Shown: piece after piece, positions 35,390 through 44,285 of the stretch | How positions within the stretch are numbered: position 1 is the stretch's first letter | Layout: every line of letters starts with the position of its first letter | Source of the DNA: Alphaproteobacteria bacterium | Lineage (GTDB): Bacteria; Pseudomonadota; Alphaproteobacteria; Micropepsales; Micropepsaceae | DNA: 59,668 bases | NCBI GenBank assembly: GCA_018971835.1 | Contig: JAGWZW010000013.1 | Span: forward strand, 1 to 59,668 | Direction: 5' to 3' | Translations under genes and position numbers: made by a program | Notes under the pieces: generated by a model | Told to the model about the DNA's origin: nothing | What the model saw: only the letters and a program-made list of their open reading frames with translations | Database searches by the model: none

Positions 35390-37237
35390 TCACCGAGAAG
35401 TGTGGCCCAGCGAAAACAAGTTCTGCTCGCCCAACTCGGCGCTGCGCCGGCGCTCCAGCTCCTGGCTGTAGCGGCGCAAGGCGTAGGCCTCGGTGAGGTA
35501 GCCGATCACCCGCCGGTCCGTGCGTGCCGCCAGCACCGGTAGCGATTCGGTCTGGGTGTCCTCGAAGCGCCGCAACGCGACCCGGATGTTCTCGTCCGGC
35601 AGCAGGAAAATACTGGATTCTTCCACCAGGTCGGCCACCACACAGGCGTCGACGGCATCGTCCACCAGGGGATCGTGGGCGTCGGTCATGTCGAGCGACC
35701 CGGCGTAGAGGCCATCGGGATCGACAGCGAAGACGCGCTTGGCGCTGCCCGCCGGATAGCGCATGCGTAGATCCCGCAGGCTCATGGAGGTCGGCACCAG
35801 CTTGGGGTCGGCGCGCATCAAGCGCCCGGCTGTCAGGTCCGCGATCCAGCCGATGTCGTGCGCGCCACGAATGCCGATCCCGCGCACATGGAAGCGCCAG
35901 GTGGCGAAGGAATAGCCAAAGGTCAGCCGCACGATGGTTGCCGACATGATGACGCCGACCAGCACCCCCGCGGTGACAGGAAAATTGCCCGTCGCTTCCA
36001 GCACCAGGAACACCATCGTGAAAGGTGCGCCGACGATGGCCGCTGCCACCGCCCCCATGCCCACCATCAGAAACGCCTGCTGCTGGGCCGCCAGCGCCGG
36101 AAAGAAAAACGCCAGGATATGCCCGACAGCCGCGCCGAACAGGCAGCCCAGAAACAGCGAGGAACTGAAAAGGCCGCCGCGAAATCCGGCGCCGATCGAA
36201 ACCGCCGAAGCCACCAGCTTGGCGGCGAGCAGCGCCAGCAACGGCAGGATCGCCCAGTCGGTATGAACGTGATAGCCAATGGCACCGTGGCCGCTCCCCA
36301 GAACCTGGGGGAAGTAATAGGCAATTCCCGACAGCACCACTCCGCCGACGGCCGGCCGCATCCACTCGGGCACGGGTACGCGGCGGATGCCACGCTCGCA
36401 CCAGGTTACGCCCAGCATCGCCAGCACCGACACGCCCGCCGCGAGGATTCCGACGGCGCCGAACAACACATAACTCAGCGTATCGATTGGAATCATCTGG
36501 CCGACGGAGAATAGCGGCCTGGCGCCGCCGATCGCGCGCTGCACCAGCGTGCCGCAGACGCTGGCCACCGCCACCGGCGCCAGGGCGCGCGGCAGGTAGC
36601 TGCCCAGCACCAGTTCGTAACCGTAGAAGGCGCCGGTGAGCGGCGCATTGAAGGCTGCGGCGATGGCGGCGGCGGCTCCTGCCGTCACGAACACGCGCTG
36701 GTCGGCGCGGCGCAGGCGGAAATATTGCCCGAACGAGGAAAAAACGCCGGCGCCGAACTGCGAATACCCCGCCTCCATGCCCAGCGAAGCGCCTGCGGCG
36801 TTTGAAATCATAGTGAAAATCGCGAGCCTTGTGCTGTCGGCCAGCGACATTCGCCCCCCGTAGAGCGCATTGGCCTCGATAGGGTCGACGATCTCGCTGT
36901 GCCGGAAGCGCCGCCAGATGAGCGCCGTCAACCCCAGCACCAGCCCGCCTGCCGTCGGCACGATCAGGATGCGAAATCGGTCGATGTGCTCGCCGACGCT
37001 GAGCAGCACGTGCGGCGGCAACCGAAAGCTCAGCCGGTGCAGCAACTCAACCGCCTCGTGCATGCCTTCCACCAGCGCCCCGACAAGACCGCCGATCAGG
37101 GCGCAGAGCACGATCTGCGCCGGTTCGCTGGAGCGCAGGTCGCGCTGCACGGCGGCCGCGAGCAGCCTGAGGCGCCGCCAGGCATAGAAACGCCTGACGC
37201 CGAGTTCCTGACGGAACAGGGAAATGCGAACCGTCAT
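35390..37237 (-). CDS. CLC-family chloride channel/antiporter with C-terminal CBS domains
   Basis: A 615-residue membrane protein with about ten or more hydrophobic helices over residues 40-440 and a C-terminal cytoplasmic part with two CBS-like segments (about 460-600). The gating glutamate is Glu155 in GASLGMEAGYSQ, equivalent to Glu148 of E. coli ClcA. The usual third selectivity motif appears as GGLFSSSLFLG. The central Ser and GSGIP region is diverged (GGRMSLADS), so ion selectivity may differ from a standard Cl-/H+ exchanger; fluoride or other anions are possible. CBS domains suggest gating by adenine nucleotides. It lies between mrcA and the TonB-like gene, breaking an otherwise conserved cell-wall gene row. 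Confidence 0.87.
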   Translation of the reverse strand: MTVRISLFRQELGVRRFYAWRRLRLLAAAVQRDLRSSEPAQIVLCALIGGLVGALVEGMHEAVELLHRLSFRLPPHVLLSVGEHIDRFRILIVPTAGGLVLGLTALIWRRFRHSEIVDPIEANALYGGRMSLADSTRLAIFTMISNAAGASLGMEAGYSQFGAGVFSSFGQYFRLRRADQRVFVTAGAAAAIAAAFNAPLTGAFYGYELVLGSYLPRALAPVAVASVCGTLVQRAIGGARPLFSVGQMIPIDTLSYVLFGAVGILAAGVSVLAMLGVTWCERGIRRVPVPEWMRPAVGGVVLSGIAYYFPQVLGSGHGAIGYHVHTDWAILPLLALLAAKLVASAVSIGAGFRGGLFSSSLFLGCLFGAAVGHILAFFFPALAAQQQAFLMVGMGAVAAAIVGAPFTMVFLVLEATGNFPVTAGVLVGVIMSATIVRLTFGYSFATWRFHVRGIGIRGAHDIGWIADLTAGRLMRADPKLVPTSMSLRDLRMRYPAGSAKRVFAVDPDGLYAGSLDMTDAHDPLVDDAVDACVVADLVEESSIFLLPDENIRVALRRFEDTQTESLPVLAARTDRRVIGYLTEAYALRRYSQELERRRSAELGEQNLFSLGHTSR

Positions 37238-37383
37238 AAATGCCTCGTGGCCCGATCGCGGGTACCGCGACCGCTGCTTATTATCGCTGCCGCTTATTTC
37301 CGAAGAATTGCCGCGAAACTAAGGCAGGGCGGGCACATGGGCCCTATCTCAGAGGAGATAACGCCCGGCAACAGTAGTGAGGG

Positions 37384-39792
37384 TCAGTATAGCCCGCCTG
37401 TACCCTGCCCGACATTGCTGGCGGGCTTCTTGTTCTGCTGCGGCTGGTTCGGGTTGACGTTCGCCAGCGCCGGTTCGGTACCGGCCTTGAAGGCCTCGAG
37501 GATGGTGTTGGGCGCGCCGGCCGGCTCCGGCGCGCCGCTGAAGCGGTTGACCGTTGCGAAATCGATGCCCGGCGGCACGCGGAACGGCGTTGGCGGTACC
37601 CCGGCCAGCGCCGCCTTCATGAAATCGCGGAAGATCGGCGCGGCCACAGTGGCGCCCTGCTCGTTGTGGCCCAAGGTACGCGGATTGTCGAAGCCGACGA
37701 AGACGCCACAGACCAGATCCGGAGAGAAGCCGACAAACCAGGTATCCTTGGCGTCGTTGGAAGTGCCCGTCTTGCCGGCCAGCGGCTTGCCGACGGCGCT
37801 GACGGCGATGCCGGTGCCGCGCTCGACCACGCCCTGCAGCATGGAGACGATCTGATAGGCCGTACGCGGATCAAGAATTTGTTCGCGGGTGTCCGGCAGA
37901 AGCGGCTCGAGCTGGCCCGTCCACGGCCCGTTGCAATCTGTGCAGAGGCGTTTGTCGTGACGGTAGACGGTGATGCCGTTGCGGTTCTGCACACGATCGA
38001 TCAGCGTGGCGGAAATTTTCTTGCCGCCGTTGACGAACTCCGAATAGCCCGTCGTCATGCGCATCAGCGTGGTTTCCTGCGCGCCGATGGCGTTGGAGAG
38101 ATACGGCGTCATCTTGTCGTAGATGCCGAAACGGAGGGCATAGGGCACGACCTTGTCCATGCCGATATCGTAGGCCAGGCGGATGGTCATCAGGTTGCGC
38201 GACAGCTCCAGGCCACGGCGCAGCGTGGTCAGGCCGAGGAAGGTTTTTTCGTAGTTCTTCGGCGTCCATAGCGGCAAGCCTGGGCCCTGCGGCAACGCCA
38301 CCGGCGCATCGAGAATCTCGCTGGCGGGCGTGTAGCCATTGTCAAGCGCCGCAGCATAGACGAACGGCTTGAACGAAGAACCTGGCTGACGCATCGCCTG
38401 CATGGCGCGGTCGAACTGGCTGGAGGCGAAGCTGAAGCCGCCGGACATGGCCAGCACGCGGCCGGTATGCGGATCCATCACCACGATGGCGCCGTTCACT
38501 TCCGGCACCTGCCTCAGGCCGTAATCGCCCTTGTTGTCCACCGGTTCGACGTAAACGACGTCACCGGGCTTGACGACCTGTTCCGGCGATGTGGGCTCGG
38601 GACCGACATAGGCGTTCTTCAGTTCGGGCCGCGCCCATTTCAGCTCGCTGAAGGGGATTCTCGCTTCGCTGCCATCGTCGAGCCCGATCGTGACCGAGTC
38701 ATCGGCGCCATAACCGAGCACCGCCGCCACGCGCCAGCTCTCGATGCCCGACTGGTTGCCGGTGCTTTTGAGCACATCCTTCCAATCGCCGTGGATGTCG
38801 ATATGGCTGACGGCGCCGCGCCAACCGTGGCGACGGTCGTAGCGCACCAGGCCCGTGCGCAGCGCGTTGACCGCGAAGTTCTGCAAGCGGGTGTCGAGCG
38901 TGGCGCGCACCTGCAGGCCGGCGTCGTAGAGACCATGCTCGCCGTATTTGTCGTAAAGGAGACGACGCACCTCTTCGACGAAATAATCCGCGTCCTCAGC
39001 CTGGCTGCCGAGCGGGCGTGTCTGCGTGACCAGCGGCTGGGCAATGGCGGCAGCAGCCTGTGCTTGCGTGATATAGCCGTTTTCCGCCATCTGGCCGATC
39101 ACCCAGTTGCGCCGGTCGGTGGCGGCCTTCAGGTGGTAGCGGGGATTATAATTGCTGGGCGAGCGCGGCAGCGACGCCAGGAACGCCACTTCCCCGACCG
39201 AAAGCTGGTCGAGCGACTTGCCGAAATAGTTCAGGGCCGCAGCGGCGACTCCATAGGAGTTCTGCCCCAGAAATATCTCGTTCAGATAGAGTTCGAGAAC
39301 CTTGTCCTTGGAGTAGGTGGCGTCGAGCCGCAGCGCCAGTACCGCCTCGCGGATCTTGCGCGAAAATTTCACCTGGCTGTTGAGCAGAAAATTGCGTGCC
39401 ACCTGCTGGGTGATGGTCGATGCGCCCTCGAGGCGGCGGCCTACCAACACGTTGTAGACGTCCTTCACGCCGGCGCGCAGGATGCCTTCGACGTCGATGC
39501 CCGGATGGCTGTAGTAGTTCTTGTCCTCGGCGGAGATGAAGGCGTCGATCACCAGCTTGGGCACGAAGGCGATGGGCACGAAAATGCGCCGCTGCCGCGC
39601 AAACTCGCCGATCACCGTGCCGTTTCCGGCATAGACGCGGGTGGTGACGGGCGGGTTGTAGTTCTTCAGCGCATCGACGCTCGGCAGATCGCGGGTGACG
39701 ATATAGACGTAGATGCTGAGCACCAGCATGCCGGCCGCAACCAGCCCGCCGACCCCCACGCCCAGGTAAACCCAGATTTTCCGCCGCGACAT
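37384..39792 (-). CDS. mrcA: penicillin-binding protein 1A (bifunctional transglycosylase/transpeptidase)
   Basis: An 802-residue class A PBP that polymerises and cross-links peptidoglycan at the outer face of the inner membrane. It has a short cytoplasmic start, one membrane helix (VYLGVGVGGLVAAGMLVLSI), a glycosyltransferase domain (catalytic EDKNYYSHPGID, then GASTITQQVARNF and LYLNEIFLG), an OB-like insert region, and a transpeptidase domain with SxxK in GSSFKPFVYA and KTGT in LAGKTGTSNDAKD. The C-terminal tail is Asn/Pro/Gln-rich. It starts 71 nt after the amidase gene on the same strand, so the two are probably cotranscribed. Confidence 0.95.
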   Translation of the reverse strand: MSRRKIWVYLGVGVGGLVAAGMLVLSIYVYIVTRDLPSVDALKNYNPPVTTRVYAGNGTVIGEFARQRRIFVPIAFVPKLVIDAFISAEDKNYYSHPGIDVEGILRAGVKDVYNVLVGRRLEGASTITQQVARNFLLNSQVKFSRKIREAVLALRLDATYSKDKVLELYLNEIFLGQNSYGVAAAALNYFGKSLDQLSVGEVAFLASLPRSPSNYNPRYHLKAATDRRNWVIGQMAENGYITQAQAAAAIAQPLVTQTRPLGSQAEDADYFVEEVRRLLYDKYGEHGLYDAGLQVRATLDTRLQNFAVNALRTGLVRYDRRHGWRGAVSHIDIHGDWKDVLKSTGNQSGIESWRVAAVLGYGADDSVTIGLDDGSEARIPFSELKWARPELKNAYVGPEPTSPEQVVKPGDVVYVEPVDNKGDYGLRQVPEVNGAIVVMDPHTGRVLAMSGGFSFASSQFDRAMQAMRQPGSSFKPFVYAAALDNGYTPASEILDAPVALPQGPGLPLWTPKNYEKTFLGLTTLRRGLELSRNLMTIRLAYDIGMDKVVPYALRFGIYDKMTPYLSNAIGAQETTLMRMTTGYSEFVNGGKKISATLIDRVQNRNGITVYRHDKRLCTDCNGPWTGQLEPLLPDTREQILDPRTAYQIVSMLQGVVERGTGIAVSAVGKPLAGKTGTSNDAKDTWFVGFSPDLVCGVFVGFDNPRTLGHNEQGATVAAPIFRDFMKAALAGVPPTPFRVPPGIDFATVNRFSGAPEPAGAPNTILEAFKAGTEPALANVNPNQPQQNKKPASNVGQGTGGLY

Positions 39793-39863
39793 GCTGCTGT
39801 CCTTGGGGCGCCGTCAGGCGCGCCTGCCCCCGCACTTCAATTTACCACGTCCGGACGGGTCTA

Positions 39864-41192
39864 TCACTCCATCGCCCGCCTGCCCGCTATGGGCGAGGCC
39901 ACGACGGGCGCAAATTGCCGGTCAACCGCGTCTGCAATAGCGCCGGCCGCACGATTTCGCCAGTCCGATGTGGCCATCTGATGGCAGTCATGCGGGTTCG
40001 ACAGATAGCCCAGTTCGACCAGGACGCCCGGCACATCCGGCGAGCGCAGCACCACGAAATTGGCCGACCGATGGGGTTCCGGCGACAGGATGTCGGTCGC
40101 CCTGCTCAGGCTTTGGACCACTTCCTGCGCAAAGCGTGACGATTTGTTCATGGTGTCGCGCTGCGCCAGATCGATCAGGATCGAAGCCACCGAGCTGTTA
40201 TCGCCCGACAGATCGACGCCGGCGATGACGTCGGACTGGTTTTCCTCCCGCGCCAGGCGGGCGGCCTCCTTGTCCGAGCCCTTTTCCGAAAGCGTGTAGA
40301 CCGAGGCGCCATGCACCGATTTGTCCGGGTTGGAATCCGAATGCAGGGAAATGAACAGGTCGGCGTGACGGCGGCGGGCAAAGGGATCACGGTCGAACAA
40401 GGGGATGAACACGTCCGTCTTGCGCGTCATATAAACGGTGTAGCCGCGCGCCCGCAAATCCGCCGCCAGCCGCTTGCCGACGTCAAGAACGACATTCTTC
40501 TCTTCCATGCCCGTGACACCGATGGTGCCCGAATCGATGCCGCCGTGCCCCGGATCGATGACAATCACCTTGTGTGCCGGAACCCCTTTGTGTGAGGCGC
40601 CCTGCTCTGCCGCGGACGGCGGGGTTTCGTCCGGTGTTTCCGGCGGCAGCGAGGCCATCTCGGCGGCGGCGGCTTCACGCGCACGAAGATCGGCCGGCCA
40701 GCCGGCATGTTTCTCGAAAGCAGCCTGCGTAGTAGGGAAGAAATCGAGCACCAGCCGGTAGCCATAGCCGTCCTCGGGCGGCAGCACCAACGGGTCGGAA
40801 GCGGTCACGGGGCCGTTCAGATCGATCACGAAGCGGGAATTGCCCGGACGGAACAGACCGTAGCGGTAGGAATGCACGGCGCCCTCGCCAGTGGGAGCCG
40901 GCGGGCCGCTCAACCGCCACAGCACTTCGGGCATGTCGATGACCACCCGGTCGGGATTGGCCAAGGTGAAAACGCGGAACTTGACCGGATCGGACAGTTC
41001 CACCACGAAGCGGGTGCGGTCGCTATGGTTGCCGACCCGCGCGTCCAGCACTACGGGCTCGGCGGCCGGCTGGGCGACAGCGGCCGGGCGCGGACCGGGC
41101 ACTGCCGCAGACTGGGCCGATGCGGCCACCGTCCCCAGCAGGATTGCCGCTGCGAAGGCCAGGATGCGCGTCATCGCTTGCTTTAACCGCAT
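39864..41192 (-). CDS. amiC: N-acetylmuramoyl-L-alanine amidase with AMIN domain
   Basis: A periplasmic amidase of about 442 residues that cuts the bond between MurNAc and L-Ala to separate daughter cells. A signal peptide (MTRILAFAAAILLGTVAASA) is followed by an AMIN peptidoglycan-targeting domain (residues about 45-155, RFVVELSDPVKFRVF) and the Amidase_3 domain with zinc ligands in IDPGHGGIDSG, ENV, SLHSDSNPD and the catalytic Glu in VLVELGYLSNP. The start is uncertain: ATG 41246, 41192 and 41174 are in frame. I chose 41192 because a signal peptide with a charged start (MRLKQAMTR) begins there. It is divergent from rne and upstream of mrcA. Confidence 0.92.
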   Translation of the reverse strand: MRLKQAMTRILAFAAAILLGTVAASAQSAAVPGPRPAAVAQPAAEPVVLDARVGNHSDRTRFVVELSDPVKFRVFTLANPDRVVIDMPEVLWRLSGPPAPTGEGAVHSYRYGLFRPGNSRFVIDLNGPVTASDPLVLPPEDGYGYRLVLDFFPTTQAAFEKHAGWPADLRAREAAAAEMASLPPETPDETPPSAAEQGASHKGVPAHKVIVIDPGHGGIDSGTIGVTGMEEKNVVLDVGKRLAADLRARGYTVYMTRKTDVFIPLFDRDPFARRRHADLFISLHSDSNPDKSVHGASVYTLSEKGSDKEAARLAREENQSDVIAGVDLSGDNSSVASILIDLAQRDTMNKSSRFAQEVVQSLSRATDILSPEPHRSANFVVLRSPDVPGVLVELGYLSNPHDCHQMATSDWRNRAAGAIADAVDRQFAPVVASPIAGRRAME

Positions 41193-41644
41193 TTCCCCAG
41201 TGTTCCCGGCCAAATTGCCGGCAAACCGTTTACGGATCGTTAGCATATGGGAAATTTAGAATGAATTCCCCGCCAGCCCTTGCCGGGGACTGCATTGATA
41301 CCTAAAAAGAGTCCGTACCTGCTTCGCCGCGGGCTTTTCGGGCGCCTTGGGCTGCCCAGCGCGGCGGTCGCGGCTTTCCGGAAATGGGATGTTTTCCGCT
41401 TTCGGGCAGGCTCTGCGGCAGAAATGCAGGCTTTATGGGCCGGGCGATGTCGCCCGCCCTCCTGATGTGAATTTTACGATGACCAATGCTGCCAGAACCC
41501 CATTGACCCAGACTGCGGCGCTGCCGCAGGCGGCGGGGCTCCGGCGCCTGAGCCAAACAACGCGTCCTGCATCCCCGAAACACCCGCACCGCGCGCCCGT
41601 TCGCGTGGGCCGGCCGTGCGCGATGCCGACGCCCGGAGATCATA
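41193..41644. other. divergent amiC-rne intergenic region with long rne leader
   Basis: About 450 nt of non-coding DNA. It must hold promoters for both genes. Close to rne it has a stem CGGGCGA-TG-TCGCCCG (41441-41456). A long structured 5' leader is known for E. coli rne, where RNase E cleaves its own mRNA, so a similar autoregulatory leader is a fair inference. A short frame beginning ATGACCAATGCTGCC runs out of frame into rne and shows no family resemblance. Confidence 0.45.
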
Positions 41645-44284
41645 ATGCCCAAACGTATGCTAATCGACGCAAGCCACCCGGAGGAGACCCGGGTGGTCGT
41701 TCTCGACGGTCAGAAGGTCGAGGAATTTGACTTCGAGGCCGCCTCCAAGCGGCCGCTTAAGGGAAACATCTATCTGGCGAAAGTGACGCGCGTGGAGCCC
41801 TCGCTCCAGGCCGCCTTCGTGGAATATGGCGGCAACCGCCAGGGCTTCCTCGCCTTCTCGGAAATCCATCCCGACTACTACCAGATTCCGGTGGCCGACC
41901 GGCAGGCTCTGATCGCCGAACAGCAAGCCGAGGCCCGCCGCCGCGGCGACGACGACTTCGAAGCGGTCGAAACCGCCAAGTCCAGGAAAAAGGGCAAAGC
42001 CGAAGCGGTTCCCCTCGCCGAAAGCACGGACGAAGACGCCGCCACCGACAGCGAAGTGCCGGTCACCGGAGAGACGAACGGCGACAGCGGCGTGATCGAA
42101 GCGTTTGCCGATGAAGACGGCGATGTCCTGCTCCGCGATACCAGTGACGACGAAGCCGATGCCGAGCCGGTAGAGGGTGACGAAGAAGCCGCCGAAGCGG
42201 CCACGACAGAAGCTGCAGACGGCGAAGCCGGCGAAAGCGAAACCGGCGAACAGAAGGCCCAGCCCCTGCAGGCGCAGCGGCCCTCGCAGCGCTGGATGCG
42301 CAAGCGTCATTACAAGATCCAGGAAGTCATCAAGCGCCGCCAGGTGATGCTGGTGCAGGTGGTCAAGGAAGAGCGCGGCAACAAGGGCGCAGCGCTGACC
42401 ACCTATCTCTCGCTCGCAGGCCGCTATTGCGTGCTCATGCCCAACACGCCGCGCGGCGGCGGCATCTCCCGCAAGATCACCAATGCCAGCGACCGCAAGC
42501 GCCTCAAATCTGCGGCGGCGTCGCTCGAATTGCCCGAGGGCATGGGCCTCATCATCCGCACTGCAGGCGAGAACCGCACCAAGCTCGAAATCAAGCGTGA
42601 TTACGAATATCTGCTGCGCATGTGGGATACGATCCGCGAGCTGACGCTGAAATCGAACGCGCCAGCCTGCGTTTACGAGGAAGGCGACCTCATCAAGCGC
42701 GCCATACGCGATCTCTACAACAAGGACGTTTCGGAAGTTCTGGTGGAAGGCGACGACGGCTACCGCAACGCCAAGGACTTCATGCGCATGCTGATGCCAA
42801 GCCATGCGAAGAACGTGAAGCAGTACAAGGAGCCGGTGCCGCTGTTTCACCGTCTCAGCATCGAATCGCAACTCGACGCCATGTTCACGCCGACGGTGAC
42901 GCTGAAGTCGGGTGGCTATCTCGTCATCAACCAGACCGAGGCGCTGGTGGCGATCGACGTGAACTCGGGCCGCGCCACGCGCGAGCACAACATCGAGGAC
43001 ACCGCCTACAAGACCAATCTCGAAGCCGCCGATGAAGTCGGCCGCCAGCTGCGCCTGCGCGATCTGGCCGGTCTGATCGTCATCGACTTCATCGACATGG
43101 AAGACAGCCGCAACGACCGCGCGGTGGAAAAGCGTCTGCAGAACGCGGTGAAGACCGACCGCGCGCGCGTGCAGGTGGGCAAGATCAGCCAGTTCGGCCT
43201 GCTCGAAATGTCACGCCAGCGGCTGCGCGCGGGCGTGATCGCGGGCTCGACCGTGCCTTGCCCGCATTGCGCCGGTCAGGGCATCGTGCGCTCCGTGGAA
43301 TCCACGGCGCTGCGCGTCCTGCGTGGGCTCGAGGAGGAAGGCCAGAAGCAAAAGGCCGCTGCCGTAAAGGTGCGCGTGCCGGCGGACGTGGCCGTCTACA
43401 CGCTGAACCAGAAGCGCCGCGAGCTGGCCCGTATCGAAGCCGATTACGTCATGACCATCGCCATCGAACCCGATGGCGCTGTCACCGCAGGCAATTTCGA
43501 GATCGACCGGCTCCAGGCCCGCAGTCCCGAAGACCGCGTGAAGATCGCCATTGCTCCGTTGCCGGTCGCCGAAGAGCCGCCGGCCGAGGAACCCGAAGAG
43601 CGCGAAGAAGCGGCCGAACCGCAACCTGCAAGTGGTGACGGCGAGGGTCAGGGCGGACGGCGCCGCCGCAAACGCCGCCGTCGGGGCCGCGATCGCGATC
43701 GCCCGGCCGTGATACAGGAAGCAATTCCGGCGAGCGGCGAAACCGAATTCGATGCCGAACAGGAAGCCGAAGCCGCCGAAACCGGCAGCGAGGCGCAGGA
43801 AGGCGGCGTTCCGGCGCAGGCCGGCGAATCCGATGAATCTGGCGAATCCAGGCGCAAACGCCGCCGCCGCCGCCGGGGCCGCCGCGGCCGGCGTGACGGC
43901 GAGGCCCAGGGCCAGGGCCAGGAGTCGGAAGGCGCCGCCCGGGAAAGCGAAGAGCGTGAAGAGGAACCGGAAGAAACCGGTCCAGAGGCCGTCGCCGAAA
44001 TCGGTGAGGTGCCATCCGCGCCGCTCAACGCGCCGTCGGAGCCGCAATGGTCGCTGCTGGGCGAGGAGATGCCGGAACCCGCTGCAATTGCAGAGCCTGC
44101 CGCCCCGGCCGAACCAGTGCCCGCAGCGGAGCCCGAACCCGCCGCCGAACCGGAACCGGAGCCGGCGCTTGCCGGAGAGCCGGCCGGTGCCGCGCCGGCA
44201 ACCGAGGCTGAACCGGTGGCTGAAACCCCGGCCGCCCCGCCGCGCAAGGGCTGGTGGCAGCGGCCGTTCCGTCCGAAGGAGTAG
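41645..44284 (+). CDS. rne: ribonuclease E
   Basis: An 879-residue endoribonuclease, the core of the RNA degradosome. The N-terminal catalytic half has the S1 domain (KGNIYLAKVTRVEPSLQAAF), catalytic Asp residues in ALVAIDVNSGRA and IVIDFIDMED, and the zinc-link CPHC in TVPCPHCAGQG. The S1 domain is interrupted by an acidic, low-complexity insert of about 120 residues (from QQAEARRRGDDD to about AQRPSQRWMRK), a feature of alphaproteobacterial enzymes. The C-terminal half is a disordered scaffold with two Arg blocks (KRRRRGRDRD and RRRRRRGRRGRR) for RNA binding, then Glu/Pro/Ala-rich segments. GGAGATCATA precedes the ATG. It ends at the convergent GGT-like gene with 1 nt between stops. Confidence 0.95.
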   Translation: MPKRMLIDASHPEETRVVVLDGQKVEEFDFEAASKRPLKGNIYLAKVTRVEPSLQAAFVEYGGNRQGFLAFSEIHPDYYQIPVADRQALIAEQQAEARRRGDDDFEAVETAKSRKKGKAEAVPLAESTDEDAATDSEVPVTGETNGDSGVIEAFADEDGDVLLRDTSDDEADAEPVEGDEEAAEAATTEAADGEAGESETGEQKAQPLQAQRPSQRWMRKRHYKIQEVIKRRQVMLVQVVKEERGNKGAALTTYLSLAGRYCVLMPNTPRGGGISRKITNASDRKRLKSAAASLELPEGMGLIIRTAGENRTKLEIKRDYEYLLRMWDTIRELTLKSNAPACVYEEGDLIKRAIRDLYNKDVSEVLVEGDDGYRNAKDFMRMLMPSHAKNVKQYKEPVPLFHRLSIESQLDAMFTPTVTLKSGGYLVINQTEALVAIDVNSGRATREHNIEDTAYKTNLEAADEVGRQLRLRDLAGLIVIDFIDMEDSRNDRAVEKRLQNAVKTDRARVQVGKISQFGLLEMSRQRLRAGVIAGSTVPCPHCAGQGIVRSVESTALRVLRGLEEEGQKQKAAAVKVRVPADVAVYTLNQKRRELARIEADYVMTIAIEPDGAVTAGNFEIDRLQARSPEDRVKIAIAPLPVAEEPPAEEPEEREEAAEPQPASGDGEGQGGRRRRKRRRRGRDRDRPAVIQEAIPASGETEFDAEQEAEAAETGSEAQEGGVPAQAGESDESGESRRKRRRRRRGRRGRRDGEAQGQGQESEGAARESEEREEEPEETGPEAVAEIGEVPSAPLNAPSEPQWSLLGEEMPEPAAIAEPAAPAEPVPAAEPEPAAEPEPEPALAGEPAGAAPATEAEPVAETPAAPPRKGWWQRPFRPKE

Positions 44285-44285
44285 C

